From: Clostridiales bacterium
GTDB taxonomy: Bacteria; Bacillota; Clostridia; Lachnospirales; Lachnospiraceae
Reading direction: 5' to 3'
Assembly (NCBI GenBank): GCA_019420425.1
Contig: JAHZHG010000055.1
Coordinates: 1-9,451, forward strand
Length of the DNA: 9,451 nt
Under the pieces are notes generated by a model. That model did not search any database, was not told where the DNA came from, and saw only the letters and a program-made list of their open reading frames with translations. How positions within the stretch are numbered: the first letter of the stretch is position 1; every line of letters starts with the position of its first letter. A program made the translations under genes and the position numbers. Shown in pieces: positions 1-6,281 of this stretch.

Positions 1-769
1 AATTACCTTCTGGAACAACCTGGAACCCCTGCTGACCCTGGGGCTGGGAGACAGGGTAATCTGTGCAGTCGGAGTCAGCCAGGACAGCGTGCTGCCGGAG
101 CTTCAGGAAGAGTATGCTAAGGTAGCGGCAGGAAAAGAATACAACGAATTTGTAGACTCAAATGCAGCAATGAGCAAAGAATATGCCATTATGCTGGAGC
201 CGGATTTCATTTTCGGATGGAAATCTTCTTTCTCGGACAAAACGATTGGCGATGTGGATTACTGGCATGAAAACGGCATAAACACATACATTTCCCTGAA
301 TTCCAACGATATCCTGACCATCGGAAAGATTTTCGATGTAGAGGATAAGGCCCAGGCGATTGTGGATGAAATGAAAGACGAAGTAGCACGTGTTACCGAG
401 GCTACACAGGGACAGGAAAAGAAAACCGTTCTGGTCGTTGAGTTTATGAAGGATTCGATCTGGAATTACGATAAGACCATGCTTGCGGGCAATATGGTTA
501 TCGAAATGGGCGGCGACCTTCTCGATGCGGCCAGCGACATTGGCGCAGAAGATCTGATTAATCTGGATCCGGATGTTATTTTCGTGATCGGTGATGAGAC
601 GAAGGTTGAGAACCTTACCGGCGATCCGGGATACGCAAGTCTGAAGGCAGTCCAGAATGGAGACGTTTATCCGCTGGATCTTTCTGATGTGTATACCAGC
701 GGCGTTCGTACCATTAACGGACTGAACAATATCGGAAAAGCTCTTTATCCGGAACTTTATGCGGAGTAG
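1..769 (+). CDS. ABC transporter substrate-binding protein, siderophore/cobalamin type (5' partial)
   Basis: This is the C-terminal roughly 255 residues of a periplasmic-binding-protein-like lipoprotein of the FepB/BtuF type (Periplasmic_binding_2 fold). Such proteins capture a metal chelate (ferric siderophore, haem or cobalamin) outside the membrane and hand it to a FecCD permease. The frame is open from base 2 with no stop and no credible start, so the signal peptide and N-terminal lobe begin lie upstream; the GTG at 89 is an internal valine codon. Seen in the sequence: the PDFIFGW segment that ends the first lobe, a long linker helix rich in Asp/Glu/Lys (around VEDKAQAIVDEMKDEV), a second lobe starting at KKTVLVVEF, then LDPDVIFVIGD and the C-terminal SGVRTINGL...ALYPELY typical of the family. 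The permease gene starts 5 bp after the stop. The ligand is not determinable from sequence, and the iron assignment is only the commonest option for this class. Confidence 0.9.
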   Translation, partial: ITFWNNLEPLLTLGLGDRVICAVGVSQDSVLPELQEEYAKVAAGKEYNEFVDSNAAMSKEYAIMLEPDFIFGWKSSFSDKTIGDVDYWHENGINTYISLNSNDILTIGKIFDVEDKAQAIVDEMKDEVARVTEATQGQEKKTVLVVEFMKDSIWNYDKTMLAGNMVIEMGGDLLDAASDIGAEDLINLDPDVIFVIGDETKVENLTGDPGYASLKAVQNGDVYPLDLSDVYTSGVRTINGLNNIGKALYPELYAE

Positions 770-774
770 ATAAT

Positions 775-1851
775 ATGGAAGGCAAAAAAGCAGGTTTGAT
801 TAAGAACACACCGGGATATGTATTGACCGTAATTGTTTTGCTTGCACTGCTGATTTTGTCTGTACTGCTGGCAGTGACCTTTGGCTCCGTACATATTCCT
901 TTTCGGGATGTGTACGGAGTTATTCTGTATCAGCTTTTCGGGGCAGGCGATGCGGCTGTTTATGGAAGCGGAAAAATATACGATGTAGTATGTTTTATCC
1001 GCCTGCCCAGACTGATGCTGTCCATGGCAGTGGGGATGGGATTGGCAATCTGCGGTGTGATTATGCAGGCAGTGGTAAAGAATCCGCTGGCAGAACCATA
1101 TACGCTTGGGATTTCTTCGGGTGCGTCTCTTGGGGCAACCGTTGCGATTCTCCTTGGAATAGGAGCCAGATTTGGCTCAAACTATGTGGGGATCATGGCC
1201 TTTTTGGGCGCATTCGGCATTTCGGTTGCGGTGGTTGCGCTGGCAAATATTGGAGGAAGGGCAACGTCAGTGAAGCTTCTCCTTGCCGGAATGGCGTTAA
1301 GCTCCGTGTGCAGTGCATTTTCCAGCTTTATCGTGTACTTCAGCAGTGATAATGACGCGCTGAAAAATGTAACGTTCTGGCTGATGGGAAGCTTTGCCGG
1401 GGCAAGCTGGGAAAATATTGCAGTGATCATGCCGATTGTACTTCTGGCCTTTCTGTTTTTCTGGAGCCAGTACCGGAATTTAAATTTAATGCTTTTGGGA
1501 GACGAGGCAGCGATTACTCTGGGAACCGATCTGCACAGGCTCCGTCAGCTGTATCTGCTGGTTTCTGCGGCAGTGGTGGGATTTGTCGTTTATTCGTCAG
1601 GAACCATTGGCTTTGTGGGCCTGGTGATTCCCCATTTGGTCAGAATGGTTTTCGGGACAGACCATAAAAAAATGCTGCCGATTTGTACACTGGTAGGCGC
1701 GATATTTCTGATCTGGGCGGATGTGTTTTGCCGTATTATTATTCCCGGAATGGAGCTTCCGGTGGGACTGCTGACATCCATGATTGGTGCGCCCTGTTTT
1801 ATCTACCTGATGGTACGAAAACGCTACGGATTTGGAGGCAGTGATTCGTGA
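775..1851 (+). CDS. FecCD-family ABC transporter permease
   Basis: Inner-membrane permease subunit of an iron-siderophore/haem/cobalamin importer; it would form a homodimer with about ten transmembrane helices per subunit. The 358-residue length is normal for the family. Visible markers are an N-terminal membrane segment at about 15-37, the RLPR motif at 76-79, NPLAEP at 103-108 followed by YTLGISSGASLGA, the cytoplasmic coupling region GDEAAITLG at 242-250, the highly conserved GTIGFVGLVIPHLVR at 276-290, and the closing ELPVGLLTSMIGAPCF. The ATG at 775 has a modest GGAG 8 bases upstream, overlapping the end of the binding-protein gene, so translation is probably coupled. The last bases overlap the ATPase start in a GTGA arrangement. 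The gene is intact, with no frameshift seen. The family assignment is secure; the substrate is not. Confidence 0.95.
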   Translation: MEGKKAGLIKNTPGYVLTVIVLLALLILSVLLAVTFGSVHIPFRDVYGVILYQLFGAGDAAVYGSGKIYDVVCFIRLPRLMLSMAVGMGLAICGVIMQAVVKNPLAEPYTLGISSGASLGATVAILLGIGARFGSNYVGIMAFLGAFGISVAVVALANIGGRATSVKLLLAGMALSSVCSAFSSFIVYFSSDNDALKNVTFWLMGSFAGASWENIAVIMPIVLLAFLFFWSQYRNLNLMLLGDEAAITLGTDLHRLRQLYLLVSAAVVGFVVYSSGTIGFVGLVIPHLVRMVFGTDHKKMLPICTLVGAIFLIWADVFCRIIIPGMELPVGLLTSMIGAPCFIYLMVRKRYGFGGSDS

Positions 1852-2633
1852 ATATAGAGACGCAGAAAGTAGAGATAAGCTTTGGGAGCGCCCACATTTT
1901 AAAAGGGGTGGACCTCCATGTGGGAGATAAGGAATTTATCGGTGTAATCGGCCCCAACGGGAGCGGAAAAAGTACGCTGCTGAAATGTATTTACCGGGTA
2001 TTACAGCCCGACAAAGGCGCGGTATTGCTGGACGAAAAGGCACTGAATTCCTATTCGGTGCGTGAGTCTGCCAGAAAGATGGCGGTAGTGGCACAGCACA
2101 ATTACTATAATTTTGAATTTTCGGTCAGTGAAGTCGTGCTGATGGGCCGCTCGCCGCACAAGCGTGCCATGGAAAGGGACAATGCAGAGGATTACCGGAT
2201 TGTGAGGGAGGCCCTGAAAACCGTGGGGATGAGCGAATTTGAGAACCGTTCCTTTTCGACTTTATCAGGCGGAGAACAGCAGAGAATTATTCTGGCCCGG
2301 GCGCTGGCACAAAAAACACCCTGTCTGATCCTGGACGAGCCGACGAATCATCTGGACATCAAGTATCAGCTTCAGCTGATGGACATCGTAAAGGGACTAA
2401 ACCTGACCGTGATTTCGGCGATTCATGATCTGAATATCGCGGCGATGTACTGCGACCGGCTTCTGGTCGTGAAAAAAGGCGTGGTGGTGAACAGCGGAAC
2501 GCCGGAAGAGGTGCTGACGCCGGAGTTTATCCGGGAGGTGTATGAGATTGATGCGGATGTGATAAAGGATGACAGCGGAGATATGCACATCCTGTATCAT
2601 CCGGCTTACCGGAGAAAAGGAGGCAAAGCATGA
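1848..2633 (+). CDS. ABC transporter ATP-binding protein (FepC/BtuD-like)
   Basis: Cytoplasmic ATPase that powers the FecCD permease encoded just upstream. All nucleotide-binding motifs are present in its 261 residues: Walker A GPNGSGKST at 35-43, Q-loop Gln83 (VVAQHN), signature LSGGEQQR at 139-146, Walker B CLILDEP at 159-165, D-loop NHLD at 167-170 and switch His193 in AIHDLN. The stretch after the Q-loop (SEVVLMGRSPH) is typical of the iron-chelate/B12 importer branch. The GTG at 1848 is chosen because a GGAGG (1834-1838) lies 9 bases upstream and the N-terminus matches the family; it overlaps the permease stop by four bases. The 3' end overlaps the next ATG in the same way. No unusual residues were seen. 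The substrate is unknown. Confidence 0.95.
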   Translation: MNIETQKVEISFGSAHILKGVDLHVGDKEFIGVIGPNGSGKSTLLKCIYRVLQPDKGAVLLDEKALNSYSVRESARKMAVVAQHNYYNFEFSVSEVVLMGRSPHKRAMERDNAEDYRIVREALKTVGMSEFENRSFSTLSGGEQQRIILARALAQKTPCLILDEPTNHLDIKYQLQLMDIVKGLNLTVISAIHDLNIAAMYCDRLLVVKKGVVVNSGTPEEVLTPEFIREVYEIDADVIKDDSGDMHILYHPAYRRKGGKA

Positions 2634-2968
2634 AGAAGGTGGCAATGGTAAACTGCCTGAAAGCAAACGAGGTCTGCACAGGGGCCGCCTGCATGAAAGC
2701 ATGGGAGGCGAAAACGAGAAGCTTTTCCGTATATCAGAATAAGGAAACCGTGCTGACCGCATTTGCGCGGTGCAATGGATGCGGGAATACGCCGGAAAAC
2801 AGTGCGGGACTGAAAGAAAAGCTGGAGAGACTGGTCTCTGAAGGCACGCAGATCGTACATTTTGGTGTGTGTACAAAAAGCAGAGACGGAAAAGAATGTC
2901 CGGTGATTACCGAAATCGGAGAATGGCTGACGGATCATGGAATCGAAGTGGTTCGTGGAACGCATTAA
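2630..2968 (+). CDS. Small CGGC-domain-type cysteine-rich protein
   Basis: A 112-residue soluble protein with seven cysteines (9, 16, 21, 48, 51, 81, 90) and no signal peptide or membrane helix. The overall pattern, VNC near the start, a central RCNGCGNTP and a later HFGVCT...ECP, matches the CGGC-domain family. That family is named for a conserved CGGC core and proposed, without much direct evidence, to bind metal. Here the core reads CNGC (48-51), so one glycine is replaced. The ATG at 2630 overlaps the ATPase stop (ATGA) and is preceded by a strong AAGGAGG at 2617-2623, so the protein is made together with the importer. A role in handling the imported metal or metal chelate inside the cell is plausible from context only; no catalytic activity can be assigned. 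Confidence 0.82.
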   Translation: MKKVAMVNCLKANEVCTGAACMKAWEAKTRSFSVYQNKETVLTAFARCNGCGNTPENSAGLKEKLERLVSEGTQIVHFGVCTKSRDGKECPVITEIGEWLTDHGIEVVRGTH

Positions 2969-2971
2969 AGG

Positions 2972-2997
2972 AAAAAGAACCTTCGGGTTCTTTTTTT
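2972..2997 (+). terminator. Intrinsic terminator of the ABC importer operon
   Basis: A short GC stem GAACC/GGTTC (2977-2981 with 2986-2990) closes on a stable TTCG tetraloop. It is flanked by five A residues upstream and seven T residues downstream, which extend the stem and give the U-tract. It begins 3 bases after the CGGC-gene stop and separates the importer operon from the SPFH/TIR unit. Confidence 0.9.
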
Positions 2998-3042
2998 ATG
3001 CCCATTGTGCATATGTAAAGTTGAATAAAAAATCAACGGAAA

Positions 3043-3071
3043 TTGACAAAAAATTCAGAGAATGTTAAACT
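3043..3071 (+). promoter_or_regulatory. Sigma-A-type promoter for the SPFH/TIR unit
   Basis: A consensus -35 TTGACA (3043-3048) and a -10 TAAACT (3066-3071) are separated by 17 bp. A TG dinucleotide one base before the -10 (3063-3064) makes it an extended -10 element. Predicted transcription start is near 3078, leaving a leader of about 40 bases that carries the AAGGAGG (3105-3111) used by the gene at 3120. Just upstream, GTTGA/TCAAC (3020-3024 and 3033-3037) forms a small inverted repeat that could be an operator, but it is weak evidence. Confidence 0.75.
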
Positions 3072-3119
3072 GATTTTATATTTATGCCATATAAATTTGG
3101 GGGCAAGGAGGACAGCTAC

Positions 3120-6100
3120 ATGGAGCCTAAAAGGATGATAAATATTCGGTGCTCGGAATGTGATACGATTGTTCAGCTGGAGCGCGGCTGGTTTGGATGG
3201 AGGAAACGTCCCTGTCCAAAATGCAGCAGGGAAATCTCATTTAAGGAAGAACGGATGCAGGTTGTACATTGCGCGCACTGTGAAAACGACGTGGTATACG
3301 ATACCCTGCTGGGAAAGGCAAACCTCTGCCCGGTCTGCGGAAAGCCGCTTCTGGGAAATGTGGAAGAGCCGCGTTTTACAGAGGTTCCCTGTCCGAAATG
3401 CGGCGTGAAAATGCGCATTGGCCACGGAGAAGGGCCATGCACCTGCCAGCTCTGCGGCCATGTCTTTGACGCGAAGTCCGTGCTGAGAAAGGAAGAGGCA
3501 TCAGTAAACCAGGATGCCTGTGTGATCCGCTGCGGCGGCGATGAGCAGACGCTGATCTGGAAGCATCCCCTTGACCGCTTTCCATTCAAATCTCAGCTGA
3601 TTGTAAACGCGGGAATGACCGCGCTGTTCATCAAAAACGGTGTCTGCGAATATCCCGTCGGCCCGGGAAATTATCTGATGGAAAATACCCCGATGACTAT
3701 GGAGCAGAAGCTGAACCGGGAGTTTGACGCCAGCGGCAGCATGGTCTTTGTGACGGATGTATTCTTTGTTCAGAGCCGGATTCACCGGGAGTTTGCCTGG
3801 GGCACGCCGAATCCGCCGGAGATCCGGGATGCGGATGGAGAGAACGCGGTGATCGTCCGTGCGTCAGGAAAGCTTAGCCTGGGAATCTGCAATGCCCGGC
3901 TGTTTGCCGAGTGGGCCGGATACCGGACCTGGACGGTGCAGGAGCTGGCCGGAGAGGTAAATTCCCGGCTGTGCGTGCTTGTACGGGAGAAGATCAGCAA
4001 CATATTCAATGAAGAGCTTCAGGCCCTGGTGATTGAACGGAAATGGGATGTACTGCGGCTGAAGGACTATAGCGGAGAGCTGCGCAGATTTATCCGGGGC
4101 TGGGCGGATGAAGAGCTGCGGGCATACGGCCTTGAGATTAAGGATTATGGGATCGAGGGGCTTGCCATAGAAAAGACGGCAGAAACCGTCAGACGTGAAT
4201 TGGAAGCGGAAAAAGGAGAAGAGCAGAGAAAGCGTCTGCGCAGCCGCGTGGAGCGGAACATCCAATGGACGGCCGATCCGCTGCCGGTACATATGAAGGG
4301 AGATTCCGCGCTTGCGGCGGAGGTGGTTCTGTGCGGTACGTGTACGCTGCGCATAGCGGATATAGAAAAGCTGGAGGCCCTGGCGGAGACAGAGGAATGG
4401 AAGGAAGAGACCGCGGCGGATCAGGCGGCTTCTGCATATTTCAGCCGTCTGATCGGCGGATTGCTGACCGGTATGCTCAACGATATTCTTCAGCCGATGA
4501 TCGACGACTGCGGTGCGGACGTCCGCGAGCTGAACCGGTATTTCAGCTACCTGCGTACCTCAGTGAGCAACTATCTGAACCAGGAGCTGTTCAGCCGGGG
4601 GATGTATGCCGCCGATTTTACGATCCGGCAGAAGGAGCTGTCCAAGTCCGCCGTACTGGCTAAGCAGACGGAGCTGCTGAGCTTTCGGGCGGAAACCAGT
4701 ATTGCAGAGGAAATGCGCCGGTTTACCCAGAACCTGGAGTACGTTCAGGCGGATGAGACGGCAGAGCATCGGGTGCGGATAAAGCAGATCGGGCTGGAAG
4801 AAAAACGGCAGAACGCAGAGCTTGACGCGGTCGGCGCCCGCATCGACGCGCAGCAGGAGGAGCTGCGGACAACACTGGAGCTTGAGAGGCGTGAGCGAGC
4901 AGAGCGTCTGCGCCGCTTTGACGAAGAACAGAGGCGCGGGGCCGAGAGGCGGGAGAGCGCATATCAGTCCGAGGTGGAGAAAACCAGCTTTGAGGAAACC
5001 TATGCCCAGTGGAAGCGGGAAAACCAGCTGGCAGAGGAAAAGCTGCGCGCCGATATCCGGACCCGGGAGATCCGGCATGGCGCAGACATCAACCTGCAGA
5101 AGATGTCCAGCAGCGCCCTTCGGGAAGATGAGCTGCTGGATACCCAGCAGAAGCACCTGATCGGAGAAATCCTGCGGAAGATCGAAGAGAGCGATTTTGA
5201 CTGGAAGCAAAAGCTGGATGCGTATGAGCGCCTGACGCGCAATACGCAGTTGAAGGATGAAGTGGAAAATACCCGCTTCCGGGAAGAAACAGAGGCGGGG
5301 ACAGCCTATACCTGGGGCAGGCTGAAGCATTTGCTGACCGATGAGGAAAATGAACTGCTGGAGAAGGTAAAACGCAGCGAGGAAGAACGCCAAGAGCGCC
5401 TGCACAGGGCAGAGTTTGCCCGGGATATGGAAGAAAAGAAGTTTGCCGTGGCCCATGAGATGGAGCTTTTGCAGCTGGAAAATGAGCAGAAGGAAAAGGA
5501 ACGGGCGATGGAGGAGCGTCTGCACAGCCAGGAGGCGGAGATTGAACGGCTGAAGCTGACTCTCGCCCATGATGAGGCTATGGGGCAGCAGCAGTCGGAA
5601 ACAGAAAAAGAAAAAATCCGGTCGGAGGCCGAAGCCGTGCGGGCAAAAGCGGAAAACGAGTATGTCCGGGAGCAGCAGAGCAGCCGGGAGCAGCGGGCAG
5701 ACAGCGATGCGCAGCGGGCCGAGGATTTGCTGAGAAGGATGTGGGATATTCAGCAGACCATAGAGACGCTCAGATTGGAAAACGAGAGGGAGTATAATGC
5801 GGGAAGAGCAAATGTAGACGAAAAATGGGCCAGGAATATGAGCGGCGATCGGATAGAGGAGCTGATTGCCTATATGGAGATGCTGGCAGAAGGGCTGGAC
5901 AGGAGCGCAGGGCCAGGGGAGAACGCTGCCCCGGGCGGCTGCGGCCCGATGGGCAGAACCGTGTATAGCTATGCACCTTCGACGGGAGGAACCGTGTACA
6001 GCTACGTCCGGCCGGATGGCAGCTATGTCACGCCGGGAGGCAGTCCGTCAGGCAGCTATGTCACGCCGGGAGGCAGTCCGTCAGGCAGCTATGCCACGCC

Positions 6101-6260
6101 GGGAGGCAGTCCGTCAGGCGGCTATGCCCCAGCGGAGGCCAATCCGGGGCTGGGCGGCTATGGGGCTGCGGCGGGAATGAGCTACTGTATCCGCTGCGGG
6201 GCCCAGATTTCGGATCAGGCATCCTTTTGCCCGAAATGCGGAAACCCGGTACGAAGATAA
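3120..6260 (+). CDS. Multi-zinc-ribbon, tandem SPFH-like, coiled-coil protein (COG4260/YdjI-related)
   Basis: A 1046-residue cytoplasmic protein. The start is ATG 3120, 8 bases after AAGGAGG; an in-frame ATG at 3084 lacks a Shine-Dalgarno and sits close to the predicted transcript start. Order of parts: three zinc ribbons (Cys 11/14/32/35; 51/54/70/73; 91/94 with 107/109/112), a first SPFH/band-7-like module (about 142-355), a second diverged copy (about 378-505), a long Glu/Arg/Lys-rich coiled coil (about 505-915), a Gly/Ser/Pro/Tyr-rich tail with an exact 11-residue triplicate, and a C-terminal zinc ribbon (Cys 1023/1026/1037/1040). SPFH domain followed by a C-terminal zinc ribbon is the architecture of B. 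subtilis YdjI, which works in membrane-stress biology with PspA. No hydrophobic membrane segment is seen, so membrane contact would have to be peripheral or through a partner. The TIR gene follows 21 bp later. The role is probably scaffold or sensor (inference). 'Virion core protein', a label sometimes attached to this family, should not be taken to mean phage origin. Confidence 0.82.
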   Translation: MEPKRMINIRCSECDTIVQLERGWFGWRKRPCPKCSREISFKEERMQVVHCAHCENDVVYDTLLGKANLCPVCGKPLLGNVEEPRFTEVPCPKCGVKMRIGHGEGPCTCQLCGHVFDAKSVLRKEEASVNQDACVIRCGGDEQTLIWKHPLDRFPFKSQLIVNAGMTALFIKNGVCEYPVGPGNYLMENTPMTMEQKLNREFDASGSMVFVTDVFFVQSRIHREFAWGTPNPPEIRDADGENAVIVRASGKLSLGICNARLFAEWAGYRTWTVQELAGEVNSRLCVLVREKISNIFNEELQALVIERKWDVLRLKDYSGELRRFIRGWADEELRAYGLEIKDYGIEGLAIEKTAETVRRELEAEKGEEQRKRLRSRVERNIQWTADPLPVHMKGDSALAAEVVLCGTCTLRIADIEKLEALAETEEWKEETAADQAASAYFSRLIGGLLTGMLNDILQPMIDDCGADVRELNRYFSYLRTSVSNYLNQELFSRGMYAADFTIRQKELSKSAVLAKQTELLSFRAETSIAEEMRRFTQNLEYVQADETAEHRVRIKQIGLEEKRQNAELDAVGARIDAQQEELRTTLELERRERAERLRRFDEEQRRGAERRESAYQSEVEKTSFEETYAQWKRENQLAEEKLRADIRTREIRHGADINLQKMSSSALREDELLDTQQKHLIGEILRKIEESDFDWKQKLDAYERLTRNTQLKDEVENTRFREETEAGTAYTWGRLKHLLTDEENELLEKVKRSEEERQERLHRAEFARDMEEKKFAVAHEMELLQLENEQKEKERAMEERLHSQEAEIERLKLTLAHDEAMGQQQSETEKEKIRSEAEAVRAKAENEYVREQQSSREQRADSDAQRAEDLLRRMWDIQQTIETLRLENEREYNAGRANVDEKWARNMSGDRIEELIAYMEMLAEGLDRSAGPGENAAPGGCGPMGRTVYSYAPSTGGTVYSYVRPDGSYVTPGGSPSGSYVTPGGSPSGSYATPGGSPSGGYAPAEANPGLGGYGAAAGMSYCIRCGAQISDQASFCPKCGNPVRR
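6018..6116 (+). repeat. Three tandem 33-bp in-frame repeats
   Basis: Three head-to-tail copies of a 33-bp unit (6018-6050, 6051-6083, 6084-6116) encode GSYVTPGGSPS at residues 967-999 of the SPFH protein. Copies 1 and 2 are identical; copy 3 changes one base (GTC to GCC, Val to Ala). A degenerate fourth begins at 6117 (GGYAP). Upstream, TVYSY occurs twice, suggesting an older, related repeat. Copy number can change without breaking the frame, so the length of this flexible linker before the C-terminal zinc ribbon may vary between strains. Confidence 0.95.
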
Positions 6261-6281
6261 AAACAGCAGGGAGGAAAAATA

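Noticed and set aside
2397..2876. 159-residue minus-strand open frame over the ATPase/CGGC junction
   Set aside because: Antisense to two genes with clear family motifs, with low-complexity Pro/Ser/His content and no Shine-Dalgarno.
3084..3119. Upstream in-frame ATG for the SPFH gene
   Set aside because: It lies only a few bases from the predicted transcript start without a ribosome binding site, whereas ATG 3120 has AAGGAGG at ideal spacing.
4560..5570. 336-residue open frame on the minus strand
   Set aside because: It lies wholly inside the SPFH gene opposite the repetitive coiled coil. The Leu/Phe/Gln-rich translation is what antisense of Glu/Lys/Gln codons gives, and no ribosome binding site or family motif is seen.
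6018..6116. Tandem repeats considered as a CRISPR array
   Set aside because: The units are directly adjacent with no spacers and encode an in-frame protein repeat.
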